Assembly: GCF_023715615.1 (NCBI RefSeq)
Contig: NZ_JAMBOM010000001.1
Coordinates: forward strand, 620,001-684,000
Source of the DNA: Sporosarcina aquimarina
GTDB taxonomy: Bacteria; Bacillota; Bacilli; Bacillales_A; Planococcaceae
DNA: 64,000 nucleotides
Direction: 5' to 3'
The notes beneath the pieces are model-generated. The model searched no databases. It saw only the letters and a list, made by a program, of their open reading frames with translations, and was not told where the DNA came from. Made by a program: the position numbers and the translations under genes. Shown here in pieces: positions 36,578-45,135 of the stretch. Position 1 is the stretch's first letter. Each line of letters begins with the position of its first letter.

Positions 36578-37387
36578 TTATTTCAACAATCCAAGTGACT
36601 CCTGCAATGTGCTGTTCACATGCTTAATCAGCAACTCGTCGCCTTTCTTCCGGATGTCGGATCCGACAAAGTCCATCATTTCTCTTGCCATATCGGCGTC
36701 TTCTAATAGTGATAACGACTTATTCAAGTTCACTTCAAAAACGCCAGCGTTCGTTAGATGATGCTCAAGTGATTCCATTTGCGAACCGATTTTTGTGAGA
36801 TAACCTGTCACTGTACCTAGCGCATTATCAATCGTGCTTATCAGCTTGTCTGCGTCTTCCTGAGTCGCTAGCGATGCACCGCCGAGCCCGATTGCATCTG
36901 TGTGGACGTCGAATAAGCTTATTTTCATTTGCTGAGAAGCATTTCCACCTACTTGAAGCGTCAGCTCGCTATCTTCTCCAAGAATCTTCTTCGTGTTGAA
37001 CTCAAGCTTATCCGCTGTATCATTGATAGCAGCAAAAATTTGCTCCAGTTCCAATCCGCTTGCTATACGGTCTGAATCCGTAAACGTTCCATTCGCAGAC
37101 TGAACCGCCAATTCCCTTGCCCGTTGCAACAAGCCGTTGACGTTGTTCATCCCTTCATTGGAAGATTCGAGAACAGACAATCCGTCCTGCATATTGCGCT
37201 GGGCTTGCGAAATCCCACGAATTTGCGCGCGCATTGTTTCAGAAATCGCAGAGCCCGCTGCATTATCGGCACTCGTTGCAATTTTTAATCCACTTCCTAG
37301 ATGGCGTAACGACTTCTCAATCTGCTTGTCGTTTCGTACGCCGCGATTCGCTGCCATTTGAATTTGTTCGTTGCTATTTATACGCAC
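36578..37387 (-). CDS. divergent second flagellin
   Basis: 269 residues from GTG 37387. Flagellin N-terminal domain (SLRHLGSGLKIATSADNAAGSAISETMRAQIRG...QDGLSVLESSNEGMNNVNGLLQRARELAVQSANG) and C-terminal domain (LEDADMAREMMDFVGSDIRKKGDELLIKHVNSTLQESLGLLK), joined by a very short middle, so it lacks the hypervariable D2/D3 region of hag. Conserved residues differ from normal flagellin (GTFTDSDR, VGSDIRKKGDELLIK). At the point where hag holds its intron this gene is uninterrupted (GCCGAT then ATGGCA). Divergent from a FliS-like gene with a sigma-D promoter. It may be a minor filament or cap-proximal subunit. Confidence 0.85.
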   Translation of the reverse strand: MRINSNEQIQMAANRGVRNDKQIEKSLRHLGSGLKIATSADNAAGSAISETMRAQIRGISQAQRNMQDGLSVLESSNEGMNNVNGLLQRARELAVQSANGTFTDSDRIASGLELEQIFAAINDTADKLEFNTKKILGEDSELTLQVGGNASQQMKISLFDVHTDAIGLGGASLATQEDADKLISTIDNALGTVTGYLTKIGSQMESLEHHLTNAGVFEVNLNKSLSLLEDADMAREMMDFVGSDIRKKGDELLIKHVNSTLQESLGLLK

Positions 37388-37444
37388 GTGGCTCACCTCA
37401 TTTATGTAAATAATGGCTTCTCACGTTATATCGACCGAAAGTCA

Positions 37445-37471
37445 TAAAATTGAATGAGAACTTACCGATAT
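37445..37471 (+). promoter_or_regulatory. sigma-D promoter of FliS-like gene
   Basis: TAAA (37445-37448), 16 bases, CCGATAT (37465-37471): consensus sigma-D spacing. On the opposite strand a GTCGATAT near 37424 may be the -10 for the divergent flagellin. Confidence 0.75.
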
Positions 37472-37496
37472 AGATAGAAGAATGGAGGTGGAGTGG

Positions 37497-37883
37497 GTGA
37501 TCACTGTCAAACAAGCGGTCACAGCCTATCGCAACATGAATGCCAAATCACTACCGCCACTTACCGCGGTATGCCAAGCGCTGGAAGCAATCGATCAAAA
37601 GTTGGATGCTTCACTTCATCATCTCGAACAAAATGACAAACGCTGGCGAGACGGACTCCTACTAGCCCAGCAATTGGTCTTCGAATTAATGGCGATGACA
37701 GATGCTACCTCTGTAGAAGGCCAACGACTACTAACCCTCTACATCTATGCCAATCAAACCCTAGTGACGGCATCGCTCAAAGCGGACGTGGATGCAATTG
37801 CGGAAGTCCAGGCGATTGCGAGGAACCTACATACCGATTGGCAACACGCAAAGAAGAAGCAAGTTCATACAACATATGTTTGA
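37497..37883 (+). CDS. FliS-like flagellin chaperone paralogue
   Basis: 128 residues from GTG 37497 (GGAGGTGG upstream). Very low identity to FliS, but the helix pattern matches: AVTAYRN at the start, a middle helix ending LLAQQLVFELMAM, and TLYIYANQTLVTASLKADVDAIAEVQAIARNLHTDWQHA, comparable to the LY.Y...L..AN.K.D...I.EV....R..W C-terminus of FliS. Under a sigma-D promoter and divergent from the second flagellin, so I infer a dedicated chaperone for that flagellin. The true fliS begins at 63670. Confidence 0.6.
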   Translation: MITVKQAVTAYRNMNAKSLPPLTAVCQALEAIDQKLDASLHHLEQNDKRWRDGLLLAQQLVFELMAMTDATSVEGQRLLTLYIYANQTLVTASLKADVDAIAEVQAIARNLHTDWQHAKKKQVHTTYV

Positions 37884-37938
37884 AAAGCTGCCAGAACCAG
37901 TGGCGGCTTTTTTGTATGGAAAGGGAAGATGAGAGAAG

Positions 37939-38230
37939 GGAGAACGGACGGGTGCGGAGAGGAAACGGACGGGTGCGGAGAGGAAACGGGCGGGTGCGGA
38001 GAGGAAACGGGCGGGTGCGGAGAGGAAACGAGCGGGTACGGAGAGGAAACGGGCGGGTGCAGAGGAAAAACGAGCTGGTGCGGAGGAGAAACGAGCGGGT
38101 GCGGAGGAGAAACGAGCGGGTGCAGAGGAGAAACGAGCGGGTGCGGTGAGGAAACGAGCGGGTGCAGAGGAAACGGGCGGGTACGGAGAGAAAACGAGCG
38201 GGTGCAGCGCAGAAACGAGCGCGTACAGCG
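37939..38230 (-). repeat. GC-rich 21-bp tandem repeat array, inverted (about 14 units)
   Basis: About 14 units of 21 (a few 20) bases with core GAAACGRGCGGGT, the reverse complement of the CCCGCYCGTTTC core in the array at 30.5-30.9 kb. The variable parts here are mostly GCGGAGAG, GCAGAG or GCGGAGGA. It lies between the convergent FliS-like and enoyl-CoA hydratase genes. Open frames across it are a by-product of the period and are not called as genes. Confidence 0.82.
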
Positions 38231-38297
38231 AATCTACTCCACCCATCCCAACAAAAAACACGAATCCACCACAAAAGCAGATTCGTGTGTCCCCCTC

Positions 38298-39074
38298 TTA
38301 TCTTCCTTTAAACTCCGGCTTCCTCTTTTCCGCGAACGCATTCAACGCTTCCATTCGATCCTCTGTCGGAATCGTGATTTCGTACGCTTTTCGTTCAATC
38401 GTAAGTCCTGTCGCAAGATCCGCCTTCATTCCTTGTTTTATCGCAAATTTCGCTTGTTGTACTCCAATTGGCCCATTTGCGAGAATTTTGTCGGCAAATG
38501 CCTGTGTCTCTTCTTTCAACATAGCATCTTCGACAGTACGTGTCACAAGTCCGCACAATGCGGCATCAGATGCAGATACTCGTTGAGCGGTCAAAATGAG
38601 CTCAAGTGCTTTTGCTTCTCCTACGAGACGCGGCAAACGCTGGGTTCCTCCTGCACCTGGAATGATCGCAAGCCCTGTTTCCGTCAGCCCCATAACAGCG
38701 GACATCGCTGCGAATCGGAAATCACAGGCGAGCGCAAGTTCCATTCCACCACCGAACGCAAACCCGTTGATCATCGCAATTGTCGGCTGCGGCAGCTGAT
38801 CAATCATCGTGAAAACATCACCGATTTTATTCAAATTACGTTTCACGTCAACGTCCGTTAACGTCTTTCGTTCTTTTAAATCGGCCCCCACACTAAGCGC
38901 ACGGTCTCCAGATCCTGTCAATATAACGACGCGTACTTCCGGATCCACTCTAAGTTGTTCGACCGTTTCCCCAAGTTCGCGAATCATGTCGTAATTAAAC
39001 GCATTCATCGAATCAGGTCGATTCAACGTTACCCAAGCGAGTCCATTTTTCTTTTCCAATAAAATTGTTTCCAT
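38298..39074 (-). CDS. enoyl-CoA hydratase/isomerase family protein
   Basis: 258 residues from ATG 39074 (GGGGGTG upstream). Crotonase fold: WVTLNRPDSMNAFN, GDRALSVGADLKER, MINGFAFGGGMELALACDFR (oxyanion-hole glycines), LTETGLAIIPGAGGTQRLPRLVG, and AFAEKRKPEFKGR at the end. Probably 2-enoyl-CoA hydration in beta-oxidation, but crotonase substrates vary. The AFAEKRKPEFKGR ending is common in Bacillus FadB-type enzymes. Not linked to other fad genes here. Confidence 0.88.
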   Translation of the reverse strand: METILLEKKNGLAWVTLNRPDSMNAFNYDMIRELGETVEQLRVDPEVRVVILTGSGDRALSVGADLKERKTLTDVDVKRNLNKIGDVFTMIDQLPQPTIAMINGFAFGGGMELALACDFRFAAMSAVMGLTETGLAIIPGAGGTQRLPRLVGEAKALELILTAQRVSASDAALCGLVTRTVEDAMLKEETQAFADKILANGPIGVQQAKFAIKQGMKADLATGLTIERKAYEITIPTEDRMEALNAFAEKRKPEFKGR

Positions 39075-39228
39075 TCTATACACCCCCGAAATCATTGAAT
39101 ACTCTTAAAACATATCATTTCAAAGAATTTGAAGCCAGAAGAAGGATATTATAGTAAAATAGTGAACTTGCAAGTTAGTGCTAATTTGCTACAATATAGG
39201 AAAATGGACTAAGTTAGGTGGAATCCCA

Positions 39229-40461
39229 GTGGACGCAAGTGTATTTGTAGGCAGACAGCCGATTTTAGATCGTAATGGAAACCTTTTCGGCTATGAACTT
39301 TTATATCGCAACAGTGAAGTGAACCGGTTTCCAAACGTCAATCCAGAAAAAGCGACAATCGGTGTATTAGTCAATACATTTCTCACGATCGGTGTCGATC
39401 GCGTTTCTGGGGCATACCCTTCCTTCATCAACTTTACCGGTGAGTTGTTGGCGCAAGATTTGTATGATCACCTCAATCCAGCGAGAGTCATTATCGAAGT
39501 GTTGGAAGATGTCGAAATTACGCCGACACTTCTTACTAAGCTACGGAAATTGAAAAACCAAGGCTTTCGTATCGCGCTAGATGATTTTGTCCTGACGAAA
39601 CAATATGAAGTCGAAAAAGGACTGTTTGAAATTATCGATTTCATCAAAGTCGATTTCATCCAATCAGATCGACAAGAACGCGAACGGATTCAAAATTTCA
39701 TACGTGTCTATCCGAATGTACAATTGCTTGCTGAGAAAATTGAAACAGAAGACGATTTTCAGGAAGCAAAAGATGCGGGGTACGCGCTCTTTCAAGGGTA
39801 TTTCTTCGCTACACCTGAAATAGTAATGGGCGCTGAAGTTCCTGCGATTGATGAGCACAATTTCCGGATTATGGACCGATTGAATACCGAGCTACCGAGT
39901 GTGCAGGAAGTGGCGGGACTCATTACGCAAGATATGTCACTTACTTACAAACTACTCCGCTTCATCAACACCTATGCGTTTGGGATCCCGAGAAAAATTA
40001 CATCCATTCAACAAGCGATTGTCCTTATTGGACTGCAAGAAACAAAAAAATGGCTCTACATCATTACGCTCCATCAAATGGGCATCGGTCAAGGGAAAGG
40101 CAGAACGAAAGTACTTGTTGACTACTCCCTCGTACGAGCGAAGTTATGTGAACTGCTTGCAAAACGAAATGGTCACCAAAACTCAGATGAATTTTTCTTA
40201 GTAGGTATGTTTTCGATGTTGGACGTAATTCTCCATCGTGATTGGCAGGAAATTGAACATGATATTCCCCTTTCGGATGAAGTCATGCAAACACTAATGG
40301 GGGACGCGACAAAGATGACCCCGTTTCTTCAAATCGCAGTTGCTGTTGAACGTCTCGACTTACCACAAATGAAAGTGCTATGTGAGGAACTGGACATCCC
40401 GTTGAACGATTTGTGTGTGTATTCCCAAGAAGCAATCCGTTGGGGACGTCAACTTGACTAA
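39229..40461 (+). CDS. EAL-like/HDOD signalling protein (YuxH type)
   Basis: 410 residues from GTG 39229. The N-terminal EAL-fold domain (about 1-195) is degenerate: YELLYRN replaces EAL, although FINFT, IEVLE, ALDDF, KVDFI, AEKIET and FQGYFF are recognisable. The C-terminal HDOD domain (about 205-400) has LITQDMSLTYKLLRFINTYAFGIPRKITSIQQAIVLIGLQETKKW. This layout is that of YuxH-type proteins, which bind but probably do not hydrolyse c-di-GMP. A second possible c-di-GMP protein in the window besides the one at 583. Confidence 0.88.
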   Translation: MDASVFVGRQPILDRNGNLFGYELLYRNSEVNRFPNVNPEKATIGVLVNTFLTIGVDRVSGAYPSFINFTGELLAQDLYDHLNPARVIIEVLEDVEITPTLLTKLRKLKNQGFRIALDDFVLTKQYEVEKGLFEIIDFIKVDFIQSDRQERERIQNFIRVYPNVQLLAEKIETEDDFQEAKDAGYALFQGYFFATPEIVMGAEVPAIDEHNFRIMDRLNTELPSVQEVAGLITQDMSLTYKLLRFINTYAFGIPRKITSIQQAIVLIGLQETKKWLYIITLHQMGIGQGKGRTKVLVDYSLVRAKLCELLAKRNGHQNSDEFFLVGMFSMLDVILHRDWQEIEHDIPLSDEVMQTLMGDATKMTPFLQIAVAVERLDLPQMKVLCEELDIPLNDLCVYSQEAIRWGRQLD

Positions 40462-40538
40462 AAATCTTTTACTTTTCATCGCATTGCATTTCCCAATTCT
40501 AGCGCAATTCGTTAGAATGAGGAAAGGAGTTGATGAGA

Positions 40539-41393
40539 GTGAAAATTGCAGTTGTTACAGACAGTACGGCCTATCTACCCGAAGACTTGCGCAAGCGGCT
40601 AAAGATCCATATTGTTCCGCTCGCAGTAACAATAGAAGGACAAGACTATGACGAAGAAATCGATTTAACCTCTAAAGAATTTTACGACAAAGTGCGTGGA
40701 GATGGACCCCTACCGAAAACTTCGCAACCGTCAGTCGGCCAATTCGCATCGAAGTTCAACGAATTGAAAGACGCAGGTGTAGAGGGAATCGTTTCTATTC
40801 ACTTGTCGAGTGGCATCAGCGGTACATACGCTGGTGCCGTCCAAGCGGGTGAATTAGCTGCAAACTTGGACGTTCGTGTCTTCGATTCGGAAATCTCCTG
40901 TTACATGCAAGGGTTCTATGCGATTCGTGCAGCTGAGCTGGCACTAGCAGGCGCTTCGATGGATGAGATCATGAGTGAACTCGCTGAAATGAAACAAACG
41001 ATGCGTGCGTATTTCATGGTTGATGATTTGTCACACTTGCAACGTGGTGGGAGACTATCCAGCGCTCAAGCATTAATTGGCGGCCTATTACAAGTGAAAC
41101 CTATTTTGCATTTTGTCGATAAAGTCATTGTGCCATTCGAGAAAATTCGGACTCGTAAAAAAGCGATGAAGCGGATTGCAGACATGCTTGCAGAAGACGC
41201 AGCGAACATGCCTCTTGAAGCCTCCATCATTCATGGCAACCAACCCGAAGAGGCGGAGGCATGGCTAGCAGAATTGAGTGACCGCCTCCCGGATGTGAAA
41301 TTCACCATCAGCCATTTCGGTCCCGTTATCGGTACTCATCTCGGCGAAGGTGCCATGGGACTCGGTTGGGTCAAGCGAAAAACGAACAACTAA
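40539..41393 (+). CDS. degV: DegV family fatty-acid-binding protein
   Basis: 284 residues from GTG 40539 (GGAAAGGAG). KIAVVTDSTAYLP, the FYDKVRGDGPLPKTSQPSVGQF loop, IHLSSGISGTYAGA, VDDLSHLQRGGRLSS and the IGTHLGEGAMGLGW end are the DegV signature; such proteins hold a fatty acid as FakB-like carriers. In B. subtilis it lies between degU and comFA; here it is next to comFA, but degU is 26 kb away. Confidence 0.9.
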   Translation: MKIAVVTDSTAYLPEDLRKRLKIHIVPLAVTIEGQDYDEEIDLTSKEFYDKVRGDGPLPKTSQPSVGQFASKFNELKDAGVEGIVSIHLSSGISGTYAGAVQAGELAANLDVRVFDSEISCYMQGFYAIRAAELALAGASMDEIMSELAEMKQTMRAYFMVDDLSHLQRGGRLSSAQALIGGLLQVKPILHFVDKVIVPFEKIRTRKKAMKRIADMLAEDAANMPLEASIIHGNQPEEAEAWLAELSDRLPDVKFTISHFGPVIGTHLGEGAMGLGWVKRKTNN

Positions 41394-41411
41394 ACAGTAG
41401 GGGGTGTGCGG

Positions 41412-42791
41412 ATGAACAAACCATTCGATCCGGCCGTCAGAGACTTTCTGGACGGTCGCATTTGGTTGCGTCAGCACACGCCTTTTTCTGTGGAAAAAAT
41501 CAACGAGCATATCGAAAGTGGCATGGTTGAAACAACTCCGGGAGTCAAGATGAAAAAAGGTTTGTTCGGGCAACCAAGTTGTAAATGTGTTCGGTGCGAA
41601 AACGTAGACCCACAACTATTCACCTCGTTCGACTGCCTGCAATGCGAAGGTCCATGTGCATATTGCCGTAACTGCCTGCAAATGGGAAGAGTCTCCGTTT
41701 GTACGGAGCTTATTGTCTGGAAAGGTCCATGTACCGAGTACCCGACAGAACACGCTCTTGCCTGGGAAGGAACATTGACGAAACGCCAGAAACAAGCGTC
41801 AAAAGAGTTATATGAAAGTATTGTGAGGGCACGTCCCCACCTAATTCATGCAGTGTGTGGATCTGGTAAGACGGAAATTTTATTTGAACCGATACATAAG
41901 CTACTCTTAGCAGGCAAACGAGTTTGCATCGCAGCACCTCGCGTCGATGTCATTTTAGAACTGGAACCACGACTACGCGCAGCCTTTCCATCGACCAAAC
42001 TGGAGGCATTGTATGGAGGTGCAGATGTCCAAGCATTCGACGCCCAACTTATTCTAGCAACGACCCATCAGCTGTACCGATTCCGTCATGCATTCGATGC
42101 GATTTTTGTCGACGAAGCCGATGCTTTTCCATATACTGCAGAGAAAACCCTTCAGCACGCCGTCCGAAAAGCTGCAAAACCAGATGCACCAATCCATTTC
42201 GTCACCGCAACGCCCTCAGACAAATTACTGACAGACATCAAGAAAACAGGCGCAGTCTCGACCATCTATCGTCGTTATCACGGTCACCCACTCCCTGGTC
42301 CACGATATGAATCGCTCTGGAACTACTCAAAACAGCTATCTAAAGGAAAAATGCCGAAAGCACTCGAAAAATGGATTCAACAACGACTTGAACTGAGCGA
42401 ACCATTCCTAGTATTCTTTCATGAAATTGAACTAATGATGAAAGCGGAGCAAGCCATCCGACAACTCGACGATCGGATCCGAGCTGTCCATTCCGCGCAT
42501 CCTGATCGTAAACAGCACGTCCAAGACTTACGGGCAGGGAAGATACCGGGGTTGCTGACGACAACTATATTAGAACGTGGGATTACGATTAAAAACATCC
42601 AAGTGGCGGTCGTCGGTGCAGAACAATCCTTATTTGACGCTGGTGCACTTGTTCAAATTGGAGGTCGGGTTGGTCGAAATGTGAACCATCCTTCCGGCGA
42701 TTTCGTGTTGTTCCATAACGGAATCAGTTATGCGATGGACCAAGCGCGTCGGGAAATAAAACGGCTCAATGCAGGAGGGGATCAACCATGA
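41412..42791 (+). CDS. comFA: competence DNA helicase/translocase ComFA
   Basis: 459 residues. N-terminal four-cysteine zinc region (CKCVRCENVDPQLF ... CLQCEGPCAYCRNC), then an SF2 helicase core: Walker A VCGSGKTEILF, FVDEADAFPY, VTATPSD, and C-terminal motifs LTTTILERGITIKN and QIGGRVGRN. It drives import of single-stranded DNA during transformation. Its stop overlaps the comFC start (ATGA). Confidence 0.95.
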   Translation: MNKPFDPAVRDFLDGRIWLRQHTPFSVEKINEHIESGMVETTPGVKMKKGLFGQPSCKCVRCENVDPQLFTSFDCLQCEGPCAYCRNCLQMGRVSVCTELIVWKGPCTEYPTEHALAWEGTLTKRQKQASKELYESIVRARPHLIHAVCGSGKTEILFEPIHKLLLAGKRVCIAAPRVDVILELEPRLRAAFPSTKLEALYGGADVQAFDAQLILATTHQLYRFRHAFDAIFVDEADAFPYTAEKTLQHAVRKAAKPDAPIHFVTATPSDKLLTDIKKTGAVSTIYRRYHGHPLPGPRYESLWNYSKQLSKGKMPKALEKWIQQRLELSEPFLVFFHEIELMMKAEQAIRQLDDRIRAVHSAHPDRKQHVQDLRAGKIPGLLTTTILERGITIKNIQVAVVGAEQSLFDAGALVQIGGRVGRNVNHPSGDFVLFHNGISYAMDQARREIKRLNAGGDQP

Positions 42792-43399
42792 ACCCATGTT
42801 TATTGTGCATGAAACCAATCTCAGAAGTCGCCTCTTGGCAATCGTTCTTCGGCATAGAAAAGAAAAAGACACTTTGTGACGACTGTTCAAAACGGTTCGT
42901 TCGTGCCGACATAAAGGAAGAAGGGGACGTATTGGATGCCGTTCATTCTCTATATGAATACGATGAAGCCATGCGGGATTGGCTACATCAATACAAGTTC
43001 CTCCAAGATGTAGCACTTGCACAAGTGTTCTCAAACGAACTGCGACGAGCATTTTCAAACAAGGATACGATCGTTCCCATACCGATGCATCCAGAACGGG
43101 CACGGAATCGGACCTTTGCTCACGTAGAAACGCTATTGGATGGTGCAAAACGACCCTATGTGCAGTTACTGACTAAGACCAATACAACTGTCATGGGCGA
43201 AAAATCCAGACACGAACGACTCAACATGGGTCAGTTATTTGAACTCGTACCAGGTGCAGTAGTACAACCAATCACGTATCGATTGGTGGACGATATTTAT
43301 ACGACAGGAACGACATTGCGTCGGGCAGCAACTGTCTTGAAACAAGCAGGCGCTGCAAGAGTAGAAGCAGTGACCTTGATTCGATCAATTCAGAAATGA
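42788..43399 (+). CDS. comFC: competence protein ComFC (phosphoribosyltransferase-like)
   Basis: 203 residues. N-terminal CLLCMKPI and LCDDCSKRF zinc pairs, LYEYDEAMRDWLHQYKF, and the PRTase loop RLVDDIYTTGTTLRRAA. It works with ComFA in DNA uptake and recombination. Translationally coupled to comFA; yvyF follows after 18 bases. Confidence 0.95.
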   Translation: MNPCLLCMKPISEVASWQSFFGIEKKKTLCDDCSKRFVRADIKEEGDVLDAVHSLYEYDEAMRDWLHQYKFLQDVALAQVFSNELRRAFSNKDTIVPIPMHPERARNRTFAHVETLLDGAKRPYVQLLTKTNTTVMGEKSRHERLNMGQLFELVPGAVVQPITYRLVDDIYTTGTTLRRAATVLKQAGAARVEAVTLIRSIQK

Positions 43400-43417
43400 G
43401 TACAGGAGGAACTACAA

Positions 43418-43831
43418 ATGGCAGAACTAAGACATTGCCCATCATGCGGCGATTTTTTCAACTATACAGGAGTGCGTGACGTGTGCGGGAAATGTGGGAT
43501 GAACGAAGAACGAGTGTACGAAGAGGTATACCGTTTCTTACGGAAGCGAGAAAACCGTGCAGCGACAATCGAACGCATTGTAGAAATGACAGAAGCGACT
43601 GAGTCCATGCTTCACAAATGGGTTCGAAAAGGACGCTTGCAACCTGCTTTGTTTCCGAATCTAGGCTATCCATGCGATAATTGTGGAAAGTTGACTTCTA
43701 AAGGGAAATTGTGTGACGAGTGTACAGCAGACCTAAAACAAGATTTAAAAACGTTTGAAGCAGCTACAGAGTTCCGTGAAGCGATTCAACAGAAAGAACA
43801 AAGCACGTATCTTTCAGAACGTAAAAAATGA
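43418..43831 (+). CDS. yvyF: flagellar operon protein YvyF
   Basis: 137 residues. N-terminal zinc ribbon CPSCGDFFNYTGVRDVCGKC, helical middle RKRENRAATIERIVEMTEATESMLHKWVRKGRL and second ribbon CDNCGKLTSKGKLCDEC. Known as a conserved gene just before flgM in Bacillus; the function is unclear, perhaps linked to FlgM control. Between it and flgM lies an inserted copy of the dispersed element. Confidence 0.92.
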   Translation: MAELRHCPSCGDFFNYTGVRDVCGKCGMNEERVYEEVYRFLRKRENRAATIERIVEMTEATESMLHKWVRKGRLQPALFPNLGYPCDNCGKLTSKGKLCDECTADLKQDLKTFEAATEFREAIQQKEQSTYLSERKK

Positions 43832-43886
43832 TTAATTGGCAGTTCCAAGGGTCATACAATGACTAAGTGGGATTGCCATTAATTTT
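43831..43886 (+). terminator. possible terminator of comFA-comFC-yvyF
   Basis: TTAATTGGCA and TGCCATTAA can pair around a 32-base loop, followed by TTTTTC; imperfect. Confidence 0.45.
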
Positions 43887-43914
43887 TCTGGTATTGAACT
43901 GGATTGTTGACGGT

Positions 43915-44096
43915 GTTGATCTACGTTTCAAGTGGACGCTTTCCGAGGAGCTCGATTTCAGCCTCCTCACTCGTTTCACTCACTGCGGGGTCTTCAAAAG
44001 AAATGCTCTTAACGTTGCGCTTTTACTCGCAAAAGCAGTTCTTCGTTACGGCTTTCGCTGATCCCCCGGGAGTCGCCACTTTCCAATTCAATCAAC
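43915..44096 (+). repeat. foldable dispersed element, copy 3 (longest)
   Basis: 182 bp. Outer stem GTTGAT/ATCAAC, 9-base loops, inner stem AAGTGG (43930-43935) with CCACTT (44076-44081), ACGCTTTCCG, GATTTCAGCCTCCTC, GGGGTCTTCA, GGGAGTCG. About 55 bases longer than copies 1 and 2 because of extra sequence near 44000-44060. It separates yvyF from flgM, which are adjacent in B. subtilis. Confidence 0.8.
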
Positions 44097-44318
44097 GAAG
44101 TTTTCTGAAAATCAGGGTTGTCTACAATATAATACGCATCTAATGAATTAGTTTTATAACTATTAAAACGGGTACGTGTAAAGCGCTACCAAACCCGTAG
44201 GTATACAGATGTATATATCCGGAAAACTGTAATTTCGTACAAAAGACCCTTCAACAACTCGGAATTCAACCGAAATAGTAACTAATAGCCAAAAAACTCG
44301 AAAGGAGCGAGAACAGAC

Positions 44319-44588
44319 ATGAAGATTACAAACAATAACATTCCTCCGGTGAACCCTTATCGGACGAACCAAGTGAAAAACGAACAAACAAAGAATGACA
44401 CAGCTGTTCAGAAAGACCGTCTAGAAATTTCAAAAGAGGCCAAGCAACTTTCCGAACCGAGCCCGATTACGTCACAACGTAACGAAAAAGTCAGCGCATT
44501 GAAAGCACAAATCCAAGCTGGCACGTATAAGGTCGACGCGGAACAGCTCGCTTCCGATCTAATCGGCTATTACCAACCAAAACAATAA
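44319..44588 (+). CDS. flgM: anti-sigma-D factor FlgM
   Basis: 89 residues: disordered N-terminus (PPVNPYRTNQVKNEQ) and the sigma-binding helices DRLEISKEAKQL ... RNEKVSALKAQIQAGTYKVDAEQLASDLIGYY. It holds sigma-D until the hook-basal body is complete and FlgM is exported. GAAAGGAGCG upstream. First gene of the flgM-flgN-flgK-flgL-yviE-fliW-csrA run. Confidence 0.95.
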   Translation: MKITNNNIPPVNPYRTNQVKNEQTKNDTAVQKDRLEISKEAKQLSEPSPITSQRNEKVSALKAQIQAGTYKVDAEQLASDLIGYYQPKQ

Positions 44589-44624
44589 GCGAGCGCACTT
44601 AACTTGAAGAAAGCAGGGAATTCC

Positions 44625-45122
44625 ATGCCAATCGAACAGATTCTAGCCTCGCTGGACCAACTAGAAAAGTTACATCGAAGCCTGCTACGCATCGCAAACG
44701 AAAAAACAACGCTCATCAAGAAAAATGACATCAGCGGACTCGATCAGCTACTAAAAGACGAGCAAGCTCATCTCGCTGCAATCTTGCAGACAGACAAAGC
44801 CCGCGAAACAGCAGTCGTTGCTTTTTTTACCGAACAAGGACGTCCGGTACCATTACAACCGACAATCACAGATGTACTCAACATCATCCAAGAGCCGGAA
44901 CACGCACAGCTCAAGGAGGCGAAGGACCGTCTCCTGCACGCGATTCATGAATTGAAATGGCAGAACGATTTAAACCAGAAGCTTACCTACCAATCGCTTC
45001 AATTTGTGAATCTGTCGCTGGACATGGTCCGTCCACGGACCGAATCCGTGAACTACTCGAAAAAAGAAGTACAAGGCAAACCACTAACAGAGAAAATCAC
45101 ATCATTCGATTCGCAAGCTTGA
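44625..45122 (+). CDS. flgN: flagellar chaperone FlgN
   Basis: 165 residues from ATG 44625, all helical: IEQILASLDQLEKLHRSLLRIANEKTTLIKKNDISGLDQLLKDEQ, then LNQKLTYQSLQFVNLSLDMV. FlgN-family secretion chaperone for FlgK and FlgL, encoded next. A longer start at TTG 44604 is possible but has no better ribosome site. Confidence 0.9.
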   Translation: MPIEQILASLDQLEKLHRSLLRIANEKTTLIKKNDISGLDQLLKDEQAHLAAILQTDKARETAVVAFFTEQGRPVPLQPTITDVLNIIQEPEHAQLKEAKDRLLHAIHELKWQNDLNQKLTYQSLQFVNLSLDMVRPRTESVNYSKKEVQGKPLTEKITSFDSQA

Positions 45123-45135
45123 GGAGGAAATCATC

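Noticed and set aside
37777..38274. Repetitive open frames over the second GC-rich array
   Set aside because: Same reason; they run into the FliS-like gene in another frame and have no ribosome site.
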